A stretch of 64,000 bases of DNA from Larix kaempferi (Eukaryota > Streptophyta > Pinopsida > Pinales > Pinaceae): positions 9,081,501-9,145,500 of the forward strand of contig BSBM01000007.1 of the NCBI GenBank assembly GCA_027924585.1, given 5' to 3'. Position 1 is the stretch's first letter; every line of letters starts with the position of its first letter. Both the position numbers and the translations under genes were made by a program. Of this stretch, positions 1 through 10,206 are shown in pieces. Under the pieces are notes generated by a model. That model was given only the letters and a program-made list of their open reading frames with translations. It ran no database searches and was not told the origin of the DNA.

Positions 1-294
1 ATATTAGAATGATTGAATTAATGAACAGTATACTACTAATATGCATGTGTTGGGTAAGTGGCCTATGGCACTGTACAACATTCCATTGCTACTTATCTAG
101 AATGAAACCTCTTTGCTGACATGTTGGGAGTTGTGCACACTCTTAACAATGTTCTGGTAGAGATTGGAAGGCATCTAGAAAGTTACGGGATATGGATAAA
201 TGTTGTATTGAAGCATTGGCTAAGATAATTGCATGACTGCATGACTGTATGACATATTTCTTCATGTGTAAGAATTTGTTCTGAAAATTATGAG

Positions 295-1638
295 TTGTTT
301 CTAATCATGCAATTTAATCTGTTTTGTAGGAAAGACCGTATATCTTCACCTACAAAAAGGACTACAACATTTGTTCCAGCAACAAAGATATCTATTGAAG
401 ATATTGAAATTCCCAGGATCTGGGATGAAGAAATGAAATACCATGATCCGTCGATCATGAAGAATGATGTCTGGGATGCGATCCCAAGAGCCAAAGGGAA
501 GTCTGTTGTGACTTCCAAATAGAACTTTCAGATCAAGCATGTTGCAGATGGCAGCATAGAGAAACATAAAAGTGATGAAATAGAAGATACACCAGATGGA
601 TTCAAGACAGCTTTCTTGAATGGTGTAGTTGAAGAAGAAGCAGCCACTTCATTCTGAGACACATGATAGGAAATCATATATGTGCAGAACTTGGTATGGT
701 GAAGATAGATTGATTGCCGACACGCAGCGGAAGCTTACTACCGAGTTCGAGATGAAGAACTTGGGGATGATGCACTATTTGTTTTTGGCGTGGAGATGTG
801 GCAGAATGCAGGTGGGATCTTCCTTGGTCAAGGGAAGTACACAGTAGATATCCTGAAGAGATTTGGGATGATGGATTGCAAGGCCATGGCCACACCTATG
901 GCATCGAATCTGAAGCTTCTATGTGATGCTTCATCTGAGCCGGTTGATATCTCTTTGTATCATCAGATGATTGGGTCCTTGATGTACTTGAAGAACACGA
1001 GACCAGACATTTACTTTGATGTGAACACATTGAGCCAGTTCCTGACGGATCCGAGGAGTGTTCACCTGGTTGCTGTAAAGCATGTTCTGAGGTACCTGAA
1101 GGGTACAGTGTATTATGGGCTCAGGTATGAGGAGAATCAAAAGTTTAACCTGCAGGGTTATGTTGATTCAGATTGGGATGGCAATGCTGCACATAGGAAG
1201 AGCACATCTAGGTGTTGCTTCAGAATGGGATCAGGTGTGATCTCTTGGTTTAGCAGGAAGCAGTCCTGCGTAGCACTGAGTACAGCTGAGGCAGAGTATG
1301 TTGCAGCCTGTTCAGCTAGTTGTGAGGCAGTATGGCTACGGAAGCTACTGTCTGAGTTATTTGATCTCCCGTTGGAGGCTACTGGTATCTTCTGTGATAA
1401 CCAGAGTTGTGTGAAGCTGTCCGAGAACCCAGTGTTTCATGACAGGTCGAAACACATAGAGATCAAATATCACTATATCAGGAATATGGTGCAGAGAGGA
1501 GCTGTGAAGCTCCTGTATGTTGCGACGGACGAGCAGATTGCAGATGTGCTGACGAAGCCACTAGCCAGGGTGAAGTTCGAGTACTTCAGAGAGAGGCTTG
1601 GCGTTATTCAGATCGAGGACACTTCGAGGAAGAAGTGA
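295..1638 (+). pseudogene. Copia RT/RNase H remnant, left unit
   Basis: This is the left-unit copy of the remnant at 6669-8012 and is described there. It starts with the pre-RT segment ending at a TAG near 520, passes through a frame-broken stretch, and continues as an open 282-codon RNase H frame from 790 to 1638. The only protein difference I see from the right copy is His for Asp in the stretch before the RKS motif of the RNase H region (near 1190), where most copia elements have Asp. The C-terminal ADVLTKPL motif typical of copia RNase H is at 1540-1563. Confidence 0.85.
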
Positions 1639-1746
1639 TGGACACATTTGCTGAAGCCATTCCAAGCATGTTGGAAGGAGGATCCTTCACATGGCTGTGG
1701 ATGTAAGCGCTGGATGATGAGCATCAGGATGATGTTCTAGTTTCTG

Positions 1747-1960
1747 CTTGATATGATCAGTTGGATCATTTTATGTATGTATGTACACATCATGTTGGAT
1801 GCTGGATATGATCAGTTGGATCATTTTATGTATGTATGTACGCATCATGTTGGATGCTGGATATGATCAGTTGGATCATTTTATGTATCATGTTGGATGC
1901 AGGATATGATCAGTTGGATCATGTGTATGTATTGTTTATGCATCATGTTGGATGCTTGGA
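1747..1960 (+). repeat. Copia 3' UTR tandem repeat block R1 (about 54 bp, 4 copies)
   Basis: Units open with GATATGATCAGTTGGATCAT and close with CATGTTGGATGC, with a variable TATGTATGTA spacer. The block lies directly after the RNase H stop and a short unique stretch. ATGATCAGTTGGATCAT is an imperfect palindrome, so each unit can fold into a small hairpin. Confidence 0.85.
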
Positions 1961-1982
1961 CCATGTATTTGTATTTGTATCA

Positions 1983-2201
1983 GGTGGATACATTGATGAT
2001 CAGGAGGATCATGTATGATGATATGTATCAGGTAGATACTTGGTATGCATCAGGTAGATGCATTGATGATCAGGAGGATCATGTATGATGATATGTATCA
2101 GGTAGATACTTGGTATGCATCAGGTAGATGCATTAATGATCAGGAGGATCATGTATGATACTTGGTATGCATCAGGAAGATGCATTGATGATCAGGTAGA
2201 T
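1983..2201 (+). repeat. Copia 3' UTR repeat block R2
   Basis: Alternating short units of the type TATCAGGTAGATACTTGG, GCATCAGGTAGATGCATTG and ATGATCAGGAGGATCATGTA. Each is itself a near-perfect inverted repeat (for example GCATC...GATGC and GATC...GATC). The block changes directly into block R3. Confidence 0.8.
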
Positions 2202-2400
2202 GACATGCAGCAGGATGTTGCAGTGATGATCAGGATGATCATAGATGACGAGCTTCAGGATGTTGCTCCAGATGACATGCAACAGGATGTTGCAGTGATG
2301 ATCAGGATGATCATAGATGACGAGCTTCAGGATGTTGCTCCAGATGACTTGCAGCAGGACGTTGCAGTGATTATGATCAAGACGATCATGAGTACATCAG
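2202..2400 (+). repeat. Copia 3' UTR 72-bp tandem repeat R3 (about 2.7 copies)
   Basis: Units start with GACATGCAGCAGGATGTTGC or a close variant at 2202, 2274 and 2346, an exact 72-bp period. Each contains TGATCAGGATGATCA, an imperfect palindrome. Because 72 is a multiple of three, an open frame of 96 codons runs through it, but nothing suggests that it is translated. Confidence 0.85.
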
Positions 2401-2468
2401 GATGATGTATGGTGAGTATCAGGTTGATACTCTGTGGCCGTGGATCAGGTTGTGCAGATGAGCATGTC

Positions 2469-2990
2469 TGGGAGATCCTATAGGTCGGAGTTGTGTACCC
2501 GTAACAGCCTGGGATGCTCTTTCGAGACATTGCTCTGGGAGGACATGTAATTCGTTGCCCTGGGAGATCTCAGGTCGGAGTTGTGTACCCGTAACATCCT
2601 GAGATGCTCTTGCGAGGTTTTGTCCTATGGCATGTAATTTGGGCCCTGGGAGATTTCAGGTCGGAGTTGTGTACCCGTAACATCCTGAGATGCTCTTGCG
2701 AGGTTTTGCCATGACCACATGTAATTTGTGCCCTAGGAGATCTCAGGTCGGAGTTGTGTACCCGTAACATCCTGAGATGCTCTTGCTAGGTTTTGTGGTG
2801 GACCACATGTAATTTGTGCCCTGGGAGATCTTAGGTCGGAGTTGTGTACCCGTAACATCCTAAGATGCTCTTTCGAGGTTTTGTGGTGGGGTCACATGTA
2901 ATAGCGCCCTGGGAGATCCTACAGGTTGGAGTTGTGTACCCGTAATATCCTGGGATGCTCTTTCGAGGTTTTGTGACGCACGTAAAAGTC
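2469..2990 (+). repeat. Copia 3' UTR repeat R4 (86-90 bp, 6 copies)
   Basis: Copies begin with CTGGGAGATC or a variant at about 2469, 2559, 2644, 2731, 2819 and 2907. Each contains GGTCGGAGTTGTGTACCCGT, then ATCCTGAGATGCTCTTGCGA, then ACATGTAATTTGTG. Variation is concentrated in the last 20 bp of each unit. The block ends about 235 bp before the polypurine tract; a GAT-rich stretch (3128-3163) lies between. Confidence 0.9.
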
Positions 2991-3215
2991 CTGAGGATTC
3001 CACAGTATGGCCAGTGATGATGAAGACCTGCAGGTGGTGGGCCTACATCCAGTATGAAAAAGGACTGGCTCTGTAGAACTTCCTATGACGAGTAGAGACA
3101 GAGATTGGACGAGATAGCAGCAGCAGTGACGATGACGATGACGATGCATCGATGATGATGATCCAGAGAAGAAGACTTGTCTAGCAAATCTGTGTCGAGA
3201 AATACCTTCCTTGTT

Positions 3216-3224
3216 AAGAGGGAG
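3216..3224 (+). other. Copia polypurine tract
   Basis: AAGAGGGAG sits immediately 5' of the LTR start TGTTGATG and would be the plus-strand primer. The same tract is at 9590-9598 in the second unit. Confidence 0.75.
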
Positions 3225-3831
3225 TGTTGATGTATATGTAACTTCGGAATGTATTTCATCAGTATATTATATGTATATTTATTGTACCCTTATAAGAGAT
3301 GTGTTATTCCTCTATAAGGAAGTGTCGTCATGTGGATTGACAAGTGTCGCAAGTGTGTGTACTTGCCGATGGGTTATTAGACCACCTTATGGGGTCGGCC
3401 CTAATTAATATATAATATAATGTGGATGTACTAAAGTAGACAAGTCGGCCCCAGTAGGTCACTGGGCAAAAAGGTGAGTATAAATAGAGATAGGAGATCT
3501 CTATTTTACTCACTCGGAAAAGTATCTATCTCTCTCTCTGGAAAGTGGCGCACTAGTGAGGAGGAGGAGGATCATCTGCTAGGAGACTATCTCTGTATTA
3601 TTTGGTTGTATTTTGGTTGAGCCATTGCTCTCTCTATCTCTGAGGAAGTTGTGGGGTTTTTCACCTTAGGGTTTTCCCCACGGAAACTCTGTGTCTCTTG
3701 TCTCTATGCTTTTGATTCTTATGATGCTTGTGATGCTTGTCATATTATGATTGTCATGCATTGATATACTGTAGATGTTATTCTCTCAGCAAAGATCCTA
3801 TAGTATTGTGATTTAATACTGAAAATTAACA
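3225..3831 (+). repeat. Copia LTR, shared middle copy (607 bp)
   Basis: Begins TGTTGATGTATATG and ends GAAAATTAACA, directly before an initiator-Met primer site. It is the 3' LTR of the left unit and the 5' LTR of the right unit. I see no difference from the 9599-10205 copy. It contains a TATA box (3479-3485) and two GTCGGCCC motifs (about 3394 and 3445) upstream of it. Confidence 0.93.
3479..3485 (+). promoter_or_regulatory. TATA box of the copia LTR
   Basis: TATAAAT in the context GTGAGTATAAATAGAG lies about 255 bp into the LTR, a normal place for the U3 promoter. The matching site in the right LTR is 9853-9859. Confidence 0.7.
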
Positions 3832-3843
3832 TGGTATCAGAGC
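3832..3843 (+). other. Copia primer-binding site (tRNA-iMet)
   Basis: TGGTATCAGAGC directly follows the LTR and is complementary to the 3' end of plant initiator methionine tRNA. It is the usual minus-strand primer site for plant copia elements. This is not a tRNA gene. Confidence 0.9.
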
Positions 3844-4388
3844 CTAACTGAGAAGAAGACATTTTGCAGTGACGGAAGCTTGTATTCCTTGTTTATTGGG
3901 TTTCTCTCCACAGATTTTTGAAATTCAGTATAGTAGATTGGATCTACTCATCAAGGCGCATCTTTCTGTCCAATCAGATTTCAGTTCTGAGCATTTTCAG
4001 TTTTGGCCCTAAAAATTAGGGTTTCCACAAAAATAGGAATTTCTGGAAACTGAAGGTACAGCTGGAAGCTCCTTGCAAAAATCGAAGGTTTGAGCTTTGG
4101 ATCGAGATTTTTGGCTGGGTAGATCTCCGGGAAACTCAAACCCTAATTCAGGGCTCTCCCCAGTGAACCCGAGAGGACAAAAAGGCAATTTTGAAGGACA
4201 AGACTTTGCTGATCTCAAATTCTAAATGTACTAGGCTGATCAGCTCTCCAAGGCGCATCTTTCTATCCTTTCGGAATTTTGAAATTCACATTTTGAATTT
4301 TTAGGGTTTCTCTGACAAACCCTAATCCGGGACCAGATCCAGTTTTCAACACTTCAAGTGGATTGGGCTAATCCTGGAAGAGAATGAG

Positions 4389-5609
4389 TTGGACTCATAT
4401 GTGAAAGAAGACATCCCTATCCCAGAGGATGAAGAGGCCAAGGTATTGCACAAGAAGAACTTGGTCAAGGCAAAGAGAATCATTGCTGATTCTATCAAAG
4501 ACCATCTCATACCCCATGTGTCTTCTCTCAAGACACCCAAAGAGATGTTTGAATCTTTGACCAAGCTATTTGAAGGAAAGAACATAAATCGGAAGATGAC
4601 CCTGCGGAACCAATTGAAAGCAGTAAAGTTTCAGAATGGGGAAACCATTCAATCCTACTTTTCAAGGGTCTCTCAGATCAAGGAACAATTAGAAGCAGTA
4701 GATGAAATGGTGGAGAATGGTGAAGTGGTGATGACCACTCTAAATGGCCTACCCAGGTCATGGGATTCCTTTATTCAAGGAATTTGTGCAAGGAAGAAGT
4801 TGATCTCCTTCAGTAGACTTCGGGAAGAATGTTCTCAAGAAGAAGCTAGACTTATAGCTCGTGAGGAAAAGATGGGAGGTGAAGATCAAGCTCTTGCAGC
4901 TCACACCAAAAGAAGCAAAACCAAGAAGGATCACCCTCACCCCAAAAGATTCCATCAAAAGAATAAGAAGGACCTAAGATGCTTCACATGCAATGAGAAG
5001 GGTCACTTTGCTTCAGATTGTCCCAAGAACAAAAGGGATAATAAGAACAACTCCAGTGAGAAAAAGAAGGGCAGCAAAAGAAGGTTTCATGCTCATGCTG
5101 CCGAAGATGATGAACCTCCAAAGAAGAAGGCTAGGGCAGAAAGTGATAGTGATGATGACTCATCAAGTGAAGAAGAGTATGTTCTGATCTCTGCTCTTAC
5201 AGGTACCATCTCCCATGGATGTAATGATTGGTTAATTGATAGTGGGGCCTCCAAACACATGACTGGGTTCAAGGAATCTTTTGTGAATCTTTCTGAACAT
5301 GAATCACCCCATAAAGTGAAACTTGGGGATGATTATCAATACCCAATCAAAGGAAGTGGTGAAGCCTCCTACAATCTAGATTCTGGAAAATCATTGAAGA
5401 TGAAAGAAGTACTTTATGTACCTGGGCTCAAGAAGAACTTACTCTCCATTTCTGCATTAGATGCAAAAGGTATGAGGGTTGCATTTGTGGATGGCCAAGT
5501 CCTAATGTGGCCAAAGGGAAAGACCATAGATGATGCAGTAGTGATTGGAAAGCAAGAGGGAGGTTTGTACAATTTGAAGGGACAACCTGAACATGCCATG
5601 GTGACATAA
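4389..5609 (+). CDS. gag-PR: Copia gag-protease, N-terminally truncated
   Basis: Structural gag protein and aspartic protease of a copia element. The frame opens after a TAA at 4323-4325 and has no ATG near the 5' end (4389 is a TTG), so the normal first part of gag and its start codon are gone. From there: copia gag core (about residues 1-180), a Lys-rich stretch, a CCHC knuckle (Cys at about 198, form C-x2-C-x4-H-x4-C), an acidic low-complexity stretch, then protease with DSGASKHM (catalytic Asp about 284). The frame ends where the pre-integrase domain begins (EGGLYNLKGQ). Integrase does not follow. The protein could form particles only if translation starts at an internal AUG or through splicing. 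Confidence 0.85.
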   Translation: MDSYVKEDIPIPEDEEAKVLHKKNLVKAKRIIADSIKDHLIPHVSSLKTPKEMFESLTKLFEGKNINRKMTLRNQLKAVKFQNGETIQSYFSRVSQIKEQLEAVDEMVENGEVVMTTLNGLPRSWDSFIQGICARKKLISFSRLREECSQEEARLIAREEKMGGEDQALAAHTKRSKTKKDHPHPKRFHQKNKKDLRCFTCNEKGHFASDCPKNKRDNKNNSSEKKKGSKRRFHAHAAEDDEPPKKKARAESDSDDDSSSEEEYVLISALTGTISHGCNDWLIDSGASKHMTGFKESFVNLSEHESPHKVKLGDDYQYPIKGSGEASYNLDSGKSLKMKEVLYVPGLKKNLLSISALDAKGMRVAFVDGQVLMWPKGKTIDDAVVIGKQEGGLYNLKGQPEHAMVT

Positions 5610-6668
5610 ATACAAAGATTCATCCATAGTCATGGATCACATAGAGGTATGTATAATTTGTTTTTGCAAAAGTTAACTAATGAGTCATGCAGGTCATTGA
5701 AGAGAACAAGAACACATTGCTAGACATAACTAGCAAATATGGTGACCAGGTATGTGTTTCTTATATCATAGGATCTATCATATAAGTATGCATGGCATGA
5801 TTGATGATGATTGTTCATAAAGTCATAAGTTTGAATAATCATGGGCATATGCATCTTACCTTAATTAATAATATGACTAACCAGAAGAGTCATAGGTTTG
5901 AGTAATTATAGGTTTATACATGTTATGTTTCTTATGATATGACTAACCATAAGAGTCCTATATATAAACCTTGAATGCTAATGCTTATTATTTCTGTTTG
6001 AAATGATCATGACTATACATACTTGAGATTATTGTGTTTTAATGAATGATACTAATAAGCATGCATAGGGACCAAGGATGAATATGAGTTCAAGAACAGG
6101 TAATCCAGGAAGCAAATATCAAGAGGGAGCACACTCCAGTGGTTTCTGCAAGGGTGCAGATATTCAGAGGGAGTTGTCCATATCTCTACATTCCACAACA
6201 AGAAGGTTTAGAAGGACTCCAGCAGCTCCTGCAAGGAAGAAAAGACTCAGAGGGAGTCCACCCAACAAACAAACAAAGATAAGTATTTTAATTATCTTGC
6301 ATATTTGTTTGCTTAAATAAAATTGTTCAATGATGTATATGCTCATGTTCCTAGACTTAGGATATGTATTGTGCATATTAGAATGATTGAATTAATGAAC
6401 AGTATACTACTAATATGCATGTGTTGGGTAAGTGGCCTATGGCACTGTACAACATTCCATTGCTACTTATCTAGAATGAAACCTCTTTGCTGACATGTTG
6501 GGAGTTGTGCACACTCTTAACAATGTTCTGGTAGAGATTGGAAGGCATCTAGAAAGTTACGGGATATGGATAAATGTTGTATTGAAGCATTGGCTAAGAT
6601 AATTGCATGACTGCATGACTGTATGACATATTTCTTCATGTGTAAGAATTTGTTCTGAAAATTATGAG
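5610..6668 (+). other. Copia internal spacer replacing integrase; splice-like signals
   Basis: About 1.06 kb where integrase should be, with no recognisable domain. There are splice-like junctions: CAG/GTATGT near 5750, a TACTAAT branch-like sequence near 6050, and ATGCATAG/GG near 6068. Further on, TCTGTTTTGTAG/G ends near 6704, just before the RT remnant. A short open stretch (6078-6320) between these sites is rich in Arg and Pro. Exons here are possible but unproven. The 5' part of the left unit (1-294) belongs to the same spacer. Confidence 0.5.
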
Positions 6669-8012
6669 TTGTTTCTAATCATGCAATTTAATCTGTTTTG
6701 TAGGAAAGACCGTATATCTTCACCTACAAAAAGGACTACAACATTTGTTCCAGCAACAAAGATATCTATTGAAGATATTGAAATTCCCAGGATCTGGGAT
6801 GAAGAAATGAAATACCATGATCCGTCGATCATGAAGAATGATGTCTGGGATGCGATCCCAAGAGCCAAAGGGAAGTCTGTTGTGACTTCCAAATAGAACT
6901 TTCAGATCAAGCATGTTGCAGATGGCAGCATAGAGAAACATAAAAGTGATGAAATAGAAGATACACCAGATGGATTCAAGACAGCTTTCTTGAATGGTGT
7001 AGTTGAAGAAGAAGCAGCCACTTCATTCTGAGACACATGATAGGAAATCATATATGTGCAGAACTTGGTATGGTGAAGATAGATTGATTGCCGACACGCA
7101 GCGGAAGCTTACTACCGAGTTCGAGATGAAGAACTTGGGGATGATGCACTATTTGTTTTTGGCGTGGAGATGTGGCAGAATGCAGGTGGGATCTTCCTTG
7201 GTCAAGGGAAGTACACAGTAGATATCCTGAAGAGATTTGGGATGATGGATTGCAAGGCCATGGCCACACCTATGGCATCGAATCTGAAGCTTCTATGTGA
7301 TGCTTCATCTGAGCCGGTTGATATCTCTTTGTATCATCAGATGATTGGGTCCTTGATGTACTTGAAGAACACGAGACCAGACATTTACTTTGATGTGAAC
7401 ACATTGAGCCAGTTCCTGACGGATCCGAGGAGTGTTCACCTGGTTGCTGTAAAGCATGTTCTGAGGTACCTGAAGGGTACAGTGTATTATGGGCTCAGGT
7501 ATGAGGAGAATCAAAAGTTTAACCTGCAGGGTTATGTTGATTCAGATTGGGATGGCAATGCTGCAGATAGGAAGAGCACATCTAGGTGTTGCTTCAGAAT
7601 GGGATCAGGTGTGATCTCTTGGTTTAGCAGGAAGCAGTCCTGCGTAGCACTGAGTACAGCTGAGGCAGAGTATGTTGCAGCCTGTTCAGCTAGTTGTGAG
7701 GCAGTATGGCTACGGAAGCTACTGTCTGAGTTATTTGATCTCCCGTTGGAGGCTACTGGTATCTTCTGTGATAACCAGAGTTGTGTGAAGCTGTCCGAGA
7801 ACCCAGTGTTTCATGACAGGTCGAAACACATAGAGATCAAATATCACTATATCAGGAATATGGTGCAGAGAGGAGCTGTGAAGCTCCTGTATGTTGCGAC
7901 GGACGAGCAGATTGCAGATGTGCTGACGAAGCCACTAGCCAGGGTGAAGTTCGAGTACTTCAGAGAGAGGCTTGGCGTTATTCAGATCGAGGACACTTCG
8001 AGGAAGAAGTGA
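6669..8012 (+). pseudogene. Copia reverse transcriptase/RNase H remnant, right unit
   Basis: The first part (6700-6896) matches the copia pre-RT region (motif IWDEEMKYHD... to VTSK) and ends in TAG where Trp is usual. After about 40 codons it jumps to TAFLNGV and then, in another frame, to the RT thumb, so the palm with the catalytic Tyr-x-Asp-Asp motif is missing. From 7164 to 8012 an uninterrupted frame gives the connection and RNase H domain (YLKNTRPDI, ALSTAEAEYVA, SKHIEIKYHY, ADVLTKPL). Start codons are not meaningful here. RNase H could still fold, but no polymerase is possible. Contrast between the open RNase H part and the broken RT part may reflect recent deletion. Confidence 0.88.
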
Positions 8013-8120
8013 TGGACACATTTGCTGAAGCCATTCCAAGCATGTTGGAAGGAGGATCCTTCACATGGCTGTGGATGTAAGCGCTGGATGATGAGCATCA
8101 GGATGATGTTCTAGTTTCTG

Positions 8121-9364
8121 CTTGATATGATCAGTTGGATCATTTTATGTATGTATGTACACATCATGTTGGATGCTGGATATGATCAGTTGGATCATTT
8201 TATGTATGTATGTACGCATCATGTTGGATGCTGGATATGATCAGTTGGATCATTTTATGTATCATGTTGGATGCAGGATATGATCAGTTGGATCATGTGT
8301 ATGTATTGTTTATGCATCATGTTGGATGCTTGGACCATGTATTTGTATTTGTATCAGGTGGATACATTGATGATCAGGAGGATCATGTATGATGATATGT
8401 ATCAGGTAGATACTTGGTATGCATCAGGTAGATGCATTGATGATCAGGAGGATCATGTATGATGATATGTATCAGGTAGATACTTGGTATGCATCAGGTA
8501 GATGCATTAATGATCAGGAGGATCATGTATGATACTTGGTATGCATCAGGAAGATGCATTGATGATCAGGTAGATGACATGCAGCAGGATGTTGCAGTGA
8601 TGATCAGGATGATCATAGATGACGAGCTTCAGGATGTTGCTCCAGATGACATGCAACAGGATGTTGCAGTGATGATCAGGATGATCATAGATGACGAGCT
8701 TCAGGATGTTGCTCCAGATGACTTGCAGCAGGACGTTGCAGTGATTATGATCAAGACGATCATGAGTACATCAGGATGATGTATGGTGAGTATCAGGTTG
8801 ATACTCTGTGGCCGTGGATCAGGTTGTGCAGATGAGCATGTCTGGGAGATCCTATAGGTCGGAGTTGTGTACCCGTAACAGCCTGGGATGCTCTTTCGAG
8901 ACATTGCTCTGGGAGGACATGTAATTCGTTGCCCTGGGAGATCTCAGGTCGGAGTTGTGTACCCGTAACATCCTGAGATGCTCTTGCGAGGTTTTGTCCT
9001 ATGGCATGTAATTTGGGCCCTGGGAGATTTCAGGTCGGAGTTGTGTACCCGTAACATCCTGAGATGCTCTTGCGAGGTTTTGCCATGACCACATGTAATT
9101 TGTGCCCTAGGAGATCTCAGGTCGGAGTTGTGTACCCGTAACATCCTGAGATGCTCTTGCTAGGTTTTGTGGTGGACCACATGTAATTTGTGCCCTGGGA
9201 GATCTTAGGTCGGAGTTGTGTACCCGTAACATCCTAAGATGCTCTTTCGAGGTTTTGTGGTGGGGTCACATGTAATAGTGCCCTGGGAGATCCTACAGGT
9301 TGGAGTTGTGTACCCGTAATATCCTGGGATGCTCTTTCGAGGTTTTGTGACGCACGTAAAAGTC
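8121..9364 (+). repeat. Copia 3' UTR repeat blocks R1-R4, right unit
   Basis: Second copy of the four tandem-repeat blocks: R1 8121-8334, R2 8357-8575, R3 8576-8774, R4 8843-9364. Copy number and internal variants match the left unit, so the repeats were already present before the tandem duplication. Only one base difference is visible (a CpG C to T near 9279). Confidence 0.88.
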
Positions 9365-9598
9365 CTGAGGATTCCACAGTATGGCCAGTGATGATGAAGA
9401 CCTGCAGGTGGTGGGCCTACATCCAGTATGAAAAAGGACTGGCTCTGTAGAACTTCCTATGACGAGTAGAGACAGAGATTGGACGAGATAGCAGCAGCAG
9501 TGACGATGACGATGACGATGCATCGATGATGATGATCCAGAGAAGAAGACTTGTCTAGCAAATCTGTGTCGAGAAATACCTTCCTTGTTAAGAGGGAG

Positions 9599-10205
9599 TG
9601 TTGATGTATATGTAACTTCGGAATGTATTTCATCAGTATATTATATGTATATTTATTGTACCCTTATAAGAGATGTGTTATTCCTCTATAAGGAAGTGTC
9701 GTCATGTGGATTGACAAGTGTCGCAAGTGTGTGTACTTGCCGATGGGTTATTAGACCACCTTATGGGGTCGGCCCTAATTAATATATAATATAATGTGGA
9801 TGTACTAAAGTAGACAAGTCGGCCCCAGTAGGTCACTGGGCAAAAAGGTGAGTATAAATAGAGATAGGAGATCTCTATTTTACTCACTCGGAAAAGTATC
9901 TATCTCTCTCTCTGGAAAGTGGCGCACTAGTGAGGAGGAGGAGGATCATCTGCTAGGAGACTATCTCTGTATTATTTGGTTGTATTTTGGTTGAGCCATT
10001 GCTCTCTCTATCTCTGAGGAAGTTGTGGGGTTTTTCACCTTAGGGTTTTCCCCACGGAAACTCTGTGTCTCTTGTCTCTATGCTTTTGATTCTTATGATG
10101 CTTGTGATGCTTGTCATATTATGATTGTCATGCATTGATATACTGTAGATGTTATTCTCTCAGCAAAGATCCTATAGTATTGTGATTTAATACTGAAAAT
10201 TAACA
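9599..10205 (+). repeat. Copia 3' LTR of the array (607 bp)
   Basis: Starts TGTTGATG after the polypurine tract and ends TTAACA, then GTCCT of the flanking TatB ORF. It looks identical to 3225-3831. Confidence 0.93.
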
Positions 10206-10206
10206 G

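Larger units (their letters stand above)
1..10205 (+). mobile_element. Tandem Ty1/copia array, internally deleted family
   Basis: The order is internal (1-3224), LTR (3225-3831), internal (3832-9598), LTR (9599-10205). Bases 1-3831 repeat at 6375-10205 with a constant offset of 6374; by eye I find only two substitutions (a CAT/GAT codon difference near 1190/7564 and a C/T near 2905/9279). The left unit is cut by the window edge. A shared middle LTR, with no target duplication between units, fits unequal recombination between LTRs of one insertion rather than two independent insertions. The right end abuts GTCCT (10206-10210) inside the TatB ORF; the matching left duplication would lie outside the window. 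Both units lack integrase and the RT palm, so the family is non-autonomous. Confidence 0.9.

Noticed and set aside
2115-2405. 96-codon + strand frame with 24-residue repeats
   Set aside because: It is produced by the 72-bp repeat in the copia 3' UTR; there is no start context or conserved domain, and the opposite strand is similarly open in places.
2469-2990. Regular direct repeats resembling a CRISPR array
   Set aside because: Units of 86-90 bp are contiguous with no unique spacers, and the context is a plant retrotransposon.
3832-3843. tRNA gene signals (TGGTATCAGAGC here and at 40990, 51368, 59546)
   Set aside because: These are primer-binding sites next to LTRs; no cloverleaf sequence surrounds them.
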